DNA from: an uncultured Lachnospiraceae bacterium
Lineage (GTDB): Bacteria > Bacillota > Clostridia > Lachnospirales > Lachnospiraceae
DNA length: 64,000 nt
Direction of reading: 5' to 3'
Assembly (NCBI GenBank): GCA_910577955.1
Contig: CAJTNC010000013.1
Span: forward strand, 19,520 to 83,519
Of this stretch, positions 8,841 to 17,221 are shown piece after piece. Each line of letters begins with the position of its first letter. Within the stretch, counting starts at the first letter, position 1. Made by a program: the position numbers and the translations under genes. The notes under the pieces were generated by a model, which was not told where the DNA came from, searched no databases, and was given only the letters and a program-made list of their open reading frames with translations.

Positions 8841-9049
8841 AGGTAATTGCGAAACACATTGATTTTGTCGTTTTGTTGTGCAAAATATACGATCCAGACG
8901 CAGGCACGCTTTCGCTGCGGCTCGACCGTAGCGGATACATAAGGCGCCAAAATACGGTGCCTAAGTGCCGACGGTCTCACAGCGCCTGCTTATGGATGCG
9001 TAAATTTTGCACAAGCAATACTGCAGAAAACAGAGTTTCGCAATGACTT
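8841..9049. repeat. Palindromic non-coding element, copy 1 (about 209 bp)
   Basis: Ends are AGGTAATTGCGAAAC (8841-8855) and its imperfect inverted match GTTTCGCAATGACTT (9035-9049). Inside lies a second inverted repeat, TTGTGCAAAATATACG on the left facing a right copy that reads GCGTAAATTTTGCACAA. The core can form a side hairpin (CGCTGCGG with CCGTAGCG), a GACCGT/ACGGTC pairing and an apex AGGCGCC...GGTGCCT. No reading frame of note is inside. Similar copies occur at 41643, 48618 and 56416. It lies between argG and the DUF4026 gene. Family not recognised; a MITE-like or structured-RNA element is inferred. Confidence 0.8.
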
Positions 9050-9113
9050 ATCCGGAGGAGCATCGCAGAGACGGTCAAAAAAGAAAAGTGTCGTACAAAT
9101 TGTGGAAAATGGA

Positions 9114-9142
9114 TTGAGGACTTACCGCAGGAGTAGTATAAT
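9114..9142 (+). promoter_or_regulatory. Promoter for the DUF4026-argC operon
   Basis: TTGAGG (9114-9119) and TATAAT (9137-9142) are spaced by exactly 17 bp, a good housekeeping-type promoter. The start of transcription would be near 9149, giving a leader of about 115 nt that contains the hairpin at 9175-9237. Confidence 0.65.
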
Positions 9143-9174
9143 CAATCAAGCGTGAAACTTTGCTTACTACAGTA

Positions 9175-9237
9175 TTGTTAGTATAAAATTACGTATCCAT
9201 AAGCAGGCACTGTGTGACCGTAAATTTTATACAACAA
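9175..9237 (+). repeat. 5'-UTR hairpin derived from the palindromic element
   Basis: TTGTTaGTATAAAATTACG (9175-9193) pairs with CGTAAATTTTATACAACAA (9219-9237), about 18 bp with two small bulges. The loop keeps the sequence CCATAAGCAGGC, related to the core of the larger elements, so this looks like a shortened, diverged copy. Weak outer ends resembling GCGTGAAAC and GTTTAGG lie at about 9150 and 9240. It falls between the predicted transcription start and the ribosome site of the DUF4026 gene, so it would be part of the operon leader. Confidence 0.6.
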
Positions 9238-9262
9238 AAGTTTAGGGAAGGAGAAAAATTTT

Positions 9263-10501
9263 ATGGAGAAAATAAAATCTCAGATGTTAGCCGTCCCGAC
9301 GGACAGCAGTGAAATAGAAGATCCGAGGCTTTTGGAGAAGCGCCTGCGGGAATCCGCGGATTTTCAGGTGGAATCCATGGAGTTTAAGGAGGATGGCATG
9401 CGGCTTGGAATCCTATGGGGGGAGGAGACATTTTCGGCGGAGATATACCCCACGGATTTTGAGATCCCGGAACTGTACCGCTGCCAGCACTTTTTCCCGG
9501 ATCTGGATATAGAAGCGATACAGAAGGTACAGTGCGGTCTGGCCGTTGAGATGATGTTCGGCGGGGATGCACTTTCCTCGTATCATCTGCAGTTGAAGCT
9601 GATACACGCCATGCTCCCGGATGCACTGGCAGTGATCGATGACAGTTCGGAGAAGATTCTCTCCGGCCGCTGGGCTGCACTGGCGGCAATGTCCAAGGTT
9701 CCGCCGGCTCCCCGTTATCTCTACACGGCTCAGGCGGTGGCAGGGGAGGAGGATGCCTGCGTGTGGCTTCACACCCACGGTTTAAACCGCTGCGGCCGTC
9801 CGGAGTTAGAGGTGTTAAATTCAAACAAAGAAAACTGTCAGGAGCACTACAACGTTTTGGAGACTCTGGCAAATCGGTTGTTGGAGAACGAGGAGATACC
9901 GCCCTTTGGCAGCCCCTGTTTTTTGGCTTATGTGGCGGAGGGGATGCCTCTGGTGGTGACGCTCATTGACTGGGAGGAAGCCGTGGAGCTGTATCCTGCG
10001 GAAATGCTGGGCGGGAAAAATGACAGACAGGAAAGCCATAACCGGGATACCTGCGTCGTCTTTGTCTATCCGTCTCAGGAGAGCGCGGAAGAAAGGAAGT
10101 TTTGTCCGCTTGACATCTACGATAAATATATGAAGGGAAATCCGGTCTTCTTAATTTCCGTGGAGGAGACCGCCAGAATGCGGGCTTTGGCGGTGGAGCG
10201 TATCTCCTATCTGTTTGAAGCGTCTGAAAATAAAGATAACCATCTGTTGGTGAAACTGGGGCTGCAGGTGGATGAGGAACATAAAACCCAGAGCAATGAC
10301 AAAGAGCATATCTGGTTTGAAGTGCTGGAGGTATCAGAGAATCGGTTTCGGGCTGAACTTACACAGGAACCCTACTATATCAAGGATATGCACAAGGGCT
10401 TTGTGGGAGAGTATGGCCCGGAGGATGTGACGGACTGGCTGATCTATACGCCGGAAGGCAGGCTCTCACCGGATGATGTTTACAGACTTTCAATCAGTTA
10501 A
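9263..10501 (+). CDS. DUF4026/DUF2314 domain protein of unknown function
   Basis: 412 residues, no signal peptide or membrane segment, acidic. The first 250 or so residues resemble DUF4026 proteins; the last 90 ('HIWFEVLEVSENRF', 'DVTDWLIYTPEG') resemble DUF2314, a small domain seen in YegJ-type proteins. No catalytic motif can be named. It has a strong AGGGAAGGAG site and is followed 18 bp later by argC, so it is probably cotranscribed with arginine genes. Whether it has a role in arginine metabolism or is a chance passenger is open. Confidence 0.7.
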   Translation: MEKIKSQMLAVPTDSSEIEDPRLLEKRLRESADFQVESMEFKEDGMRLGILWGEETFSAEIYPTDFEIPELYRCQHFFPDLDIEAIQKVQCGLAVEMMFGGDALSSYHLQLKLIHAMLPDALAVIDDSSEKILSGRWAALAAMSKVPPAPRYLYTAQAVAGEEDACVWLHTHGLNRCGRPELEVLNSNKENCQEHYNVLETLANRLLENEEIPPFGSPCFLAYVAEGMPLVVTLIDWEEAVELYPAEMLGGKNDRQESHNRDTCVVFVYPSQESAEERKFCPLDIYDKYMKGNPVFLISVEETARMRALAVERISYLFEASENKDNHLLVKLGLQVDEEHKTQSNDKEHIWFEVLEVSENRFRAELTQEPYYIKDMHKGFVGEYGPEDVTDWLIYTPEGRLSPDDVYRLSIS

Positions 10502-10518
10502 AAATACCGGAGGCGACG

Positions 10519-11583
10519 ATGGAAGAGAACAAAGATACGACAATAAAAGTGGGCATTATAGGAGCTACCGGCTATGCGGGGGCGGAACTTGTGAGGATTC
10601 TGCAGAGGCATCCGGCGGCGGAGGTGGTTTGGTACGGTTCGAGGAGTTACATAGAAAAAGAGTACGCGTCGGTCTACAGGAATTTCTTTCAGGTGGTGGA
10701 GAATATCTGCAAAGGGGATGATTTGAATGAACTGGCTGATCGGGCGGATGTGATCTTTACAGCCACCCCTCAGGGATTTTTGTCTTCCGTTATCTCGGAG
10801 GATATTCTGCAAAAGGTGAAGATCGTGGATCTGAGCGCGGATTTTAGACTGAAAGATGTGGCGGTCTATGAAAAGTGGTACGGAATCGAGCATAAAGCGC
10901 CGCAATTTATCGAGGAGGCGGTCTATGGACTTTGCGAGATAAACAGGGAGGATATCAAAGGGGCGAGACTGATCGCCAATCCCGGCTGCTATACGACCTG
11001 TTCTATTCTGACGGCCTATCCCCTTGTGAAAGAGGGGCTGATCGATGCGGACAGCCTGATCATCGATGCAAAAAGCGGCACCTCCGGAGCAGGGCGGGGG
11101 GAAAAGCTCTCCAATCTGTTCTGCGAGGTGAACGAGAATATAAAGGCCTACGGCGTGGCGGGACACAGGCATACGCCGGAGATCGAGGAACAGCTTGGAT
11201 ATGCGGCGGAAAGAGAGCTCGTATTGAATTTTACGCCCCATCTTGTCCCGATGAACAGAGGGATCCTTGTGACGGCTTATGCGTCTTTAAAAGGGAAGGA
11301 TGCGGATCCGGAGAGAGTGCGGGCCGCTTATGAGAAGTATTACGGAAAAGAGAGCTTTATTCGAATACTGCCTGCGGGAGAATGCCCCGAGACAAAGTGG
11401 GTGGAGGGCAGCAATTTTGTGGATATCGGCTTTGTGATCGATGAGCGCACGAACAGGATCATTATGATGGGAGCAATTGATAATCTGGTGAAAGGGGCTG
11501 CCGGGCAGGCGGTGCAGAATATGAATCTGCTGTTCGGGCTGCCTGAGAGCACAGGGCTTATGATGATGCCTATGTTTCCGTAG
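10519..11583 (+). CDS. argC: N-acetyl-gamma-glutamyl-phosphate reductase ArgC
   Basis: 354 residues. ArgC reduces N-acetylglutamyl phosphate to the semialdehyde with NADPH. Signatures are the N-terminal 'GIIGATGYAGAELVRIL' Rossmann motif and the active site 'NPGCYTT' with the catalytic Cys near residue 155. Further support comes from 'GVAGHRHTPEIEEQL', which holds a conserved active-site His. Length fits the type found without an ArgB fusion. It is the first clear arginine gene of the operon. Confidence 0.97.
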   Translation: MEENKDTTIKVGIIGATGYAGAELVRILQRHPAAEVVWYGSRSYIEKEYASVYRNFFQVVENICKGDDLNELADRADVIFTATPQGFLSSVISEDILQKVKIVDLSADFRLKDVAVYEKWYGIEHKAPQFIEEAVYGLCEINREDIKGARLIANPGCYTTCSILTAYPLVKEGLIDADSLIIDAKSGTSGAGRGEKLSNLFCEVNENIKAYGVAGHRHTPEIEEQLGYAAERELVLNFTPHLVPMNRGILVTAYASLKGKDADPERVRAAYEKYYGKESFIRILPAGECPETKWVEGSNFVDIGFVIDERTNRIIMMGAIDNLVKGAAGQAVQNMNLLFGLPESTGLMMMPMFP

Positions 11584-11614
11584 TTGATAAGCAGATGACA
11601 GGAGAGACAGCTGA

Positions 11615-12067
11615 ATGGGAATAACAATACGTTCTATGACAATTGAGGACTATCCTGAGGTGAAAGAGCTCTGGCAGAGCATCCGGGGATTCGGCATCCG
11701 CAGTATCGATGATTCCGAAGAGGGTGTAAGGCGTTTCCTTGCAAGAAATCCGGGCATCAGTGTTGTGGCCTGTCAGGATGGGGAGATCGTCGGAGCGATT
11801 CTCTGCGGCCATGACGGCAGAAGGGGATGCCTCTATCATGTCTGTGTGAAGGAGACAAACAGACGGCAGGGGATCGGGAAGGCGATGGTTGTCTTTTGTA
11901 TGGAGGCCTTAAAAAAAGAGCGGATCAATAAAGTTTCTCTGATCGCTTTTACGAAAAATGATGTGGGGAACGCATTCTGGAAGGAGATCGGGTGGACAAA
12001 GAGAGAAGATCTGAATTATTATGACTTTGTGCTGAATGAGGAGAATATTACGGCGTTTATCAGATAG
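11615..12067 (+). CDS. GNAT acetyltransferase inside the arginine operon
   Basis: 150 residues, a single GNAT fold. The acetyl-CoA pyrophosphate loop is 'NRRQGIGKAMV' (about residues 85-95), preceded by the beta-4 strand 'GCLYHVCVKE'. It resembles the YpeA type of small acetyltransferase. It sits between argC and argB, where many Clostridia carry argJ, and no argJ or argA is seen in the window. A role as a short N-acetylglutamate synthase is therefore possible, but this is inference from position; small GNAT proteins acetylate many substrates. Confidence 0.85.
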   Translation: MGITIRSMTIEDYPEVKELWQSIRGFGIRSIDDSEEGVRRFLARNPGISVVACQDGEIVGAILCGHDGRRGCLYHVCVKETNRRQGIGKAMVVFCMEALKKERINKVSLIAFTKNDVGNAFWKEIGWTKREDLNYYDFVLNEENITAFIR

Positions 12068-12150
12068 AGATAGAAGGGGCGCTGTAAATGACCGGACGTT
12101 TGATACGCCGGAGCGAAAAATAAAAGATACGGAACAGGAGACGGATTGCG

Positions 12151-13041
12151 ATGTTGAACAACAGACCGGAAAATATGGACGAAGTGATGAGGAAGGCGGA
12201 GGTGCTGATCGAGGCGCTGCCTTATATCCAGAAGTTTAATAGGAAGATCATCGTGGTAAAGTACGGCGGATCCGCTATGAGCGACGAGGAGCTGCAGAAA
12301 AATGTGATCAAGGATGTGACGCTCCTTAAGCTGGTAGGATTTAAGCCCATTATCGTCCACGGCGGCGGTAAGGAGATCAGCCGCTGGATGGGCAAAGTGG
12401 GGAAGGAATCCCGGTTTATAAACGGGCTGCGGGTCACGGATGCGGACACCATGGAGATCGCGGAGATGGTGTTGAACAAAGTAAATAAGAGTCTTGTGAC
12501 AATGGTGCAGGAGTTAGGGGTGCGCGCGGTGGGCGTCAGCGGCAAGGACGGCGGACTGCTCAATGTGGAAAAAAAATATGCGGATGGGCAGGACATCGGC
12601 TTTGTGGGCAATATAAAGGAAGTGAATCCGAAAGTGCTTTACGATCTGTTGGAGAAGGATTTTCTGCCTATCGTCGCGCCCGTAGGGTTTGATGATGATT
12701 TTCACACTTATAATATCAACGCCGACGACGCGGCCTGCGCTATCGCAAAGGCGGTGGGAGCGGATAAACTTGTTTTTCTGACGGATATCGAAGGGCTGTA
12801 CAGAGATATCAACGATAAGTCAAGTTTTATCAGCCGCCTAACGGCCGGACAGGCGGATGAGCTGATAGGAGGAGGTTTTATCGGAGGCGGTATGCTGCCG
12901 AAACTGGGAAATTGTACCTCGGCCATCCGGAATGGTGTGAACAGAGTGCATATTTTGGACGGAAGGATCCCGCATTGTTTGCTGCTTGAGATCTTTACCA
13001 ATCAGGGTATCGGCACGGCGATCGTCAGGGAAGAGGAATAG
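12151..13041 (+). CDS. argB: N-acetylglutamate kinase ArgB
   Basis: 296 residues of the amino-acid kinase family. ArgB phosphorylates N-acetylglutamate. Motifs seen: 'VVKYGGSAM' (phosphate binding), 'IVHGGGKEIS', 'GVSGKDGGLL', 'NINADDAACAIA' and 'GGGMLPKLGNC'. The roughly 20-residue N-terminal helix before the core is the feature usually linked to the hexameric, arginine-inhibited form, so feedback control by arginine is likely. An alternative in-frame start is not needed; the ATG is in the context of an AGGAGACGG site. Confidence 0.96.
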   Translation: MLNNRPENMDEVMRKAEVLIEALPYIQKFNRKIIVVKYGGSAMSDEELQKNVIKDVTLLKLVGFKPIIVHGGGKEISRWMGKVGKESRFINGLRVTDADTMEIAEMVLNKVNKSLVTMVQELGVRAVGVSGKDGGLLNVEKKYADGQDIGFVGNIKEVNPKVLYDLLEKDFLPIVAPVGFDDDFHTYNINADDAACAIAKAVGADKLVFLTDIEGLYRDINDKSSFISRLTAGQADELIGGGFIGGGMLPKLGNCTSAIRNGVNRVHILDGRIPHCLLLEIFTNQGIGTAIVREEE

Positions 13042-13057
13042 ACAGGAGGGGATTTTC

Positions 13058-14302
13058 ATGCAGGATCACGGAACACAGGAATATATCGCGCAGGCGGAGC
13101 GGGATCTGCTGCACACTTATAACCGCTATCCCATCGTATTCGACCGGGGGGAGGGCGTATATTTGTACGATAAAGAGGGAAAAAAATATCTGGATTTCTT
13201 TTCCGGTATCGGGGTGAATGCACTGGGATACCACTATAAGGATTACGATGAGGCGCTGAAAGAACAGATCGATAAGCTGCTCCATATCTCAAACTATTTC
13301 TATAACGAACCGGCGGTTCTGGCGGCGGAAAAATTGAAAAAGGCCTCCGGCATGGATCGGGTATTTTTTACAAACAGCGGTGCGGAAGCCGTGGAGGGGG
13401 CTCTGAAAGCGGCGAGGAAATATGCTTTCACGAAAAACGGAGGTCATAAAGATGACCACAGGGGCGGAGAGATCATTGCCATGAACCATTCCTTTCACGG
13501 CAGGACGATGGGGGCTCTTTCCGTGACGGGAAATCCTCATTACAGGGAAGCCTTTGAGCCTTTGATCGGAAACGTGCGGTTCGCCGAGTTGAACGATTTT
13601 GACTCTGTGCTGGCACAGGTTACAGATGATACCTGCGCTGTCCTGTTTGAGACGCTGCAGGGGGAGGGCGGTATTTATCCGGCGGAGAAAAGTTTCTTAG
13701 AACAGGTGAAGAGGCTCTGTGAGGAGCGGGATATCCTGTTGATCTTAGATGAGATCCAGTGCGGCATGGGGCGCACCGGAGAGATGTTTGCATGGCAGCG
13801 CTATGGCGTGAAACCGGATATTATGGCCTGCGCCAAGGCTGTCGGCGGCGGCGTGCCTGTGGGCGCGTTCCTGATGACGGAAGAGGTGGCCGAAAAATCT
13901 CTCATGGCGGGGGACCACGGTACCACTTACGGGGGAAATCCCTTTGCCTGCGCCGCCGTTTCAAAAATGTTGGACATATTTGAGGAAAATGATATAATAG
14001 GGCATGTACAAAAGATCGCGCCCTATCTGGAAGAAAGATTAGACGGGATCGTTTCGGAGTTTGATACGGTTTTGGCGAGACGCGGACTCGGCCTGATGCA
14101 GGGAGTGGAGTGCAGCGTGCCGGTGAGCGGCGTGATCAGCAGCTGTCTGGAAAAAGGGTTAGTGTTGATCAATGCCGGCAGCAATATTCTACGCTTTGTC
14201 CCTCCTTTAGTCATCACCAAGGAACATGTGGACGAGATGGCGGAAATTCTGCGGGCGGCCCTTGGAGAAACTTGCGGGAAGGCGTCTGCGGAATCGAAAT
14301 AG
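13058..14302 (+). CDS. argD: Acetylornithine aminotransferase ArgD
   Basis: 414 residues from the ATG at 13058, which follows ACAGGAGGGG at good spacing; a longer frame from 12986 overlaps argB and lacks a ribosome site. ArgD is a class III PLP aminotransferase making N-acetylornithine from the semialdehyde and glutamate. Seen: 'YLDFFSGIGVNALG', 'FTNSGAEAVEGALKAARK', 'NHSFHGRTMGAL', 'LILDEIQCGMGRTG' and the 'GTTYGGNPFACA' segment, with the Schiff-base Lys in 'ACAKAVGGGVP'. The next gene starts 12 bp downstream. Confidence 0.96.
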   Translation: MQDHGTQEYIAQAERDLLHTYNRYPIVFDRGEGVYLYDKEGKKYLDFFSGIGVNALGYHYKDYDEALKEQIDKLLHISNYFYNEPAVLAAEKLKKASGMDRVFFTNSGAEAVEGALKAARKYAFTKNGGHKDDHRGGEIIAMNHSFHGRTMGALSVTGNPHYREAFEPLIGNVRFAELNDFDSVLAQVTDDTCAVLFETLQGEGGIYPAEKSFLEQVKRLCEERDILLILDEIQCGMGRTGEMFAWQRYGVKPDIMACAKAVGGGVPVGAFLMTEEVAEKSLMAGDHGTTYGGNPFACAAVSKMLDIFEENDIIGHVQKIAPYLEERLDGIVSEFDTVLARRGLGLMQGVECSVPVSGVISSCLEKGLVLINAGSNILRFVPPLVITKEHVDEMAEILRAALGETCGKASAESK

Positions 14303-14314
14303 AAAGGAAATTTC

Positions 14315-15817
14315 ATGAAACATAAGAAATGGATATACGCAGGAATCTTGGCGGTCTGTGCGGCGGTATGCATATTTGCGCTGAAAAAGACCGGCGAAAA
14401 GACGGAGAGTGAAGAGCAGCAGGAAAACCTGTTGAACAGCAGGAAGGAGACGCTCAGACTGTGGTATACGGATGAGAGCCTGACGGATTATTTAAATGCG
14501 GCGGCGGTGGCTTACGGTGAAAACAGTGACGTCCGGGTGGAAGCGGTGCTGATTGACGACAGTGAGTATCTCGAAGCCATCAACGAAGCTTCTCTCGGGC
14601 GGGATGAAAGGTCAAAGCCCGATCTGTATCTGATCACCAACGACTGTCTGGAAAAGGCGTATCTGGCGGGACTGGCCGGGGAGATATCCGATCAGAATAT
14701 GTTTCTGGCGGATGAGTATGAGAACAGGGGAGCCGCCGCTGCGGTGACTTATGACGGAAAGATCGTGGCCTATCCTTTTTACTATGAAGCCTGTGCATTG
14801 CTTTATAACAAAACATATCTGAAAGATTATGCGAAGCTGCAGTTAGAAATAGAGATGGATCAGGCGTCGGAGGAAATGGCCGGGGAGGAAGAGGATTCCG
14901 GAAATGTATCGGAGGAAGCAGCCGGAGAGGAACTTTCTCATGAGTTCTCCGAGGAGGAGATCAGTCGACGCGCCTTTGAATGTCTGCCCGATACGATAGC
15001 GGAGTTGGGAGAATTTGCAGAGAATTACGATGCGCCGGAACAGGTGGAAGCCGTCTTTAAGTGGGATGTGTCCGATATTGTGTATAATTACAGTTTTGCG
15101 GGAGATCATCTGATCGTAGGCGGTGAAAACGGCGACGATCCGGACGATATCGATATTTATAATCTGGAGACGCTGCAGTGCCTGACTACTTTTCAGGAAC
15201 TGAATCAGTTCTTTTCCATTGAGCGGTCGGAGGTAAGCTATGACAGCGTGATGCAGGATTTTCTGGAGGGAAAGATCGTATTTACCGTGGCGGGAACAGA
15301 GGCGGTGAACCGGATGGCAAACGCGAAAGCGGATGGGAGTTTTGCCTATGAGTACGGTTTTTACAGTATGCCGGATCTGACGGAAGAGTTGAAAAGCCGT
15401 TCCCTGTCGATCACAACCTGTATTGCCGTAAACGGTTATACGGAGTTGAAAGAGCAGGCCAACGACTTTGCAAGATTTATGATGAACGATTGGACAAACG
15501 GGCTGAAACTTCAGGAGAGCACCGGTAAGATGCCGGTCTACGGCTTTCCGCTGTACGATGAAAACTATACTTTTGCGGGATCCTACGGTGAGTCAATGCC
15601 CCTTCCGAAGATGATGACCACCGGAAATTTCTGGGTGCAGATGGAGATCGCCTTCACCAATATATGGGAGGGCGGGGATGTGAACGCTCTGTTAAAGAGC
15701 CTGTCAGAGCAGATCATGCGTCAGGTGACGGGGGACGACAGTTATACGGAGGAGTATATTGAACTGCCGGAACCTGAGGTTGAGGAGCCGGAGGAGGAAT
15801 ATATAGAAGAGACGTAA
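14315..15817 (+). CDS. Orphan extracellular solute-binding protein
   Basis: 500 residues. The N-terminus is a signal or membrane anchor (residues 6-24) without a good lipobox. The mature part resembles carbohydrate-type ABC solute-binding proteins: 'LRLWYTDESLTDYLNAAAVAY' is split by the first strand-helix of the fold and 'KPDLYLITNDCLEKAYLAG' follows. A Glu-rich insert (about residues 185-220) and an acidic C-terminal tail are unusual. No permease or ATPase gene is adjacent, so it may serve a transporter elsewhere or be a sensor protein. It follows argD by 12 bp and may be transcribed with the arginine genes. Confidence 0.75.
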   Translation: MKHKKWIYAGILAVCAAVCIFALKKTGEKTESEEQQENLLNSRKETLRLWYTDESLTDYLNAAAVAYGENSDVRVEAVLIDDSEYLEAINEASLGRDERSKPDLYLITNDCLEKAYLAGLAGEISDQNMFLADEYENRGAAAAVTYDGKIVAYPFYYEACALLYNKTYLKDYAKLQLEIEMDQASEEMAGEEEDSGNVSEEAAGEELSHEFSEEEISRRAFECLPDTIAELGEFAENYDAPEQVEAVFKWDVSDIVYNYSFAGDHLIVGGENGDDPDDIDIYNLETLQCLTTFQELNQFFSIERSEVSYDSVMQDFLEGKIVFTVAGTEAVNRMANAKADGSFAYEYGFYSMPDLTEELKSRSLSITTCIAVNGYTELKEQANDFARFMMNDWTNGLKLQESTGKMPVYGFPLYDENYTFAGSYGESMPLPKMMTTGNFWVQMEIAFTNIWEGGDVNALLKSLSEQIMRQVTGDDSYTEEYIELPEPEVEEPEEEYIEET

Positions 15818-15866
15818 AGGCGGCGGGCTTGGTAAAACTCGGAATTTTGTCGGAAAGGGCGGACGG

Positions 15867-16334
15867 ATGTCGATAGAGCGGGTAAGAGAATATTTCAGTG
15901 CATATCATATGGACGGAAAGATTCAGGAATTTGAGGTTTCCAGCGCTGCGGTGGAACTTGCGGCGAAGGCTCTTTGCTGCGCACCGGAGAGGATCGCAAA
16001 GACGCTTTCTTTTTTGGTGGACGGACATGCGATACTGGTGGTGGCAGCAGGAGACGCAAAGATCGATAATCACAAATATAAAGAGAGGTTTGCGGCAAAG
16101 GCAAAAATGATTCCGCCGGAAGAAGTGACGGAACTGGTTGGATATGCCGTGGGCGGTGTTTGTCCTTTCGCGGTGAAAGAGGGCGTGGAGGTGTATCTGG
16201 ATGTATCGCTGCGTCGGTTTGAGACGGTTTTTCCGGCCTGTGGCAGCGCTAACAGCGCCATAGAACTCGCAATCCCGGAACTGGAGAAATATTCGGGGTA
16301 TGCAGGCTGGGTGGATGTCTGTAAAGGGTATTAA
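15867..16334 (+). CDS. YbaK/EbsC family aminoacyl-tRNA deacylase
   Basis: 155 residues covering the full YbaK/ProRS-editing fold. Visible segments are 'AKTLSFLVDGHAILVVAAGD' in strands 1-2, with the conserved Lys, and 'GYAVGGVCPFAV', the family's glycine-rich substrate loop. Members hydrolyse mischarged tRNAs such as Cys-tRNA(Pro) or Ala-tRNA(Pro) in trans; the exact target is not predictable here. It closes the run of genes that starts with argC and is followed by a terminator at 16443. Confidence 0.85.
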   Translation: MSIERVREYFSAYHMDGKIQEFEVSSAAVELAAKALCCAPERIAKTLSFLVDGHAILVVAAGDAKIDNHKYKERFAAKAKMIPPEEVTELVGYAVGGVCPFAVKEGVEVYLDVSLRRFETVFPACGSANSAIELAIPELEKYSGYAGWVDVCKGY

Positions 16335-16442
16335 GAACTATAGATGATATCCTTGCTGTCGGATAAACTATTTTAAGGTATGGAAATTACTGCCAAAATG
16401 ATAGCAAAGAAGTTGGAGCCGGAAAAAGTCGGTTAATGAAAA

Positions 16443-16483
16443 GAAAGGTTTGGGAAAGTGGTAGACTTGAACCTTTCTTTTTT
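16443..16483 (+). terminator. Rho-independent terminator upstream of the DUF3990 pair
   Basis: GAAAGGTT (16443-16450) pairs with AACCTTTC (16470-16477) and is followed by TTTTTT. It separates ybaK transcription from the candidate toxin-antitoxin genes. Confidence 0.75.
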
Positions 16484-16490
16484 ATATAAT
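16462..16490 (+). promoter_or_regulatory. Candidate promoter for the DUF3990 pair
   Basis: TAGACT (16462-16467) and TATAAT (16485-16490) are 17 bp apart, partly inside the terminator. Transcription would begin near 16497, giving a leader of only about 17 nt before the ATG at 16514. Confidence 0.45.
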
Positions 16491-16513
16491 GAAGATGATT
16501 AAGGAGAGGCGCT

Positions 16514-17221
16514 ATGAGCAGAATAAAAGTATATCACGGTTCCGATCATATCATCCGGAATCCGGAGTATCTTGGCGGTCGGGATGATAATGACTATGGA
16601 AATGGATTCTATACAACAGAGTACGAGGACAGAGCAAGAAGCTGGGCTGCCTTGAATGGCAGACCGGAAAAGTCTATCGTAAACGTATATGAACTGGATA
16701 CAAAAGAATTGCATGTTCTGGATTTAAACGACCGTGGCGTTCTGGCATGGATTGCAGAAGTGATTGCGAATAGAGGAACGAATCAGGAAGCAGCAGCGAT
16801 TGTAGGAAACAGGCTTGTGGAGTTGTATCGGGTAGATTCCGGACAATATGACATCATTAAGGGGTATCGGGCTGATGATAGCTACACGCAGGTCATAGAA
16901 GCGTTTTTGCTGAATCAGATCAATGTGGAAGAAGTAGAACGCTTATTTTATAAAGGTTCCTTAGGCAATCAGATTTTCCTGAAATCAGAGAAGGCCTTTG
17001 CCAGTATTTTATGGCAAACATCTTATGAAGTTCAGTTAGAGGAACGTAATAAGGATGAAGATGTCCGAGCCAGAAGAGAAGTAAGTAAATTCCTACAGGC
17101 AAGAATGAAGGCAATTCTTCTTGAAGGATATGAAGTTAGTGGCATTACTGCACAAAATGCAATCAGGAATACTCTGATTTATCAGAAAGAAGGAAATTAT
17201 TATGAAGCAGGTCGCTTATGA
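16514..17221 (+). CDS. DUF3990 protein, ADP-ribosyltransferase-like, candidate toxin
   Basis: 235 residues. The N-terminal half has the DUF3990 pattern: 'VYHGSDHII' near the start, then 'DYGNGFYTTEY' and an alpha helix with 'ARSWAALNG'. A middle segment follows, with 'YDIIKGYRADDSY', 'QVIEAFLLNQI' and 'GNQIFLKSEKA'. The order His (YHGS), Tyr (GFYTT) and a later Glu (VIEAF) resembles an H-Y-E ADP-ribosyltransferase fold, so NAD-dependent modification of a cell target is inferred. A strong TAAGGAGAGG site precedes it. Its last 20 bp overlap the next gene, and the pair is lower in GC than its surroundings, suggesting transfer. The activity is unproven. Confidence 0.75.
   Translation: MSRIKVYHGSDHIIRNPEYLGGRDDNDYGNGFYTTEYEDRARSWAALNGRPEKSIVNVYELDTKELHVLDLNDRGVLAWIAEVIANRGTNQEAAAIVGNRLVELYRVDSGQYDIIKGYRADDSYTQVIEAFLLNQINVEEVERLFYKGSLGNQIFLKSEKAFASILWQTSYEVQLEERNKDEDVRARREVSKFLQARMKAILLEGYEVSGITAQNAIRNTLIYQKEGNYYEAGRL

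Noticed and set aside
8609..8980. 123-residue ORF on the minus strand upstream of argG.
   Set aside because: It overlaps the AT-rich argG promoter region and the palindromic element, and its composition is not protein-like.
16380..16436. Small ORF of 18 codons (begins MEITAKMIAKK) between ybaK and the DUF3990 gene.
   Set aside because: No good ribosome site and it is very short. It may be the tail of a lost gene but cannot be supported as coding.
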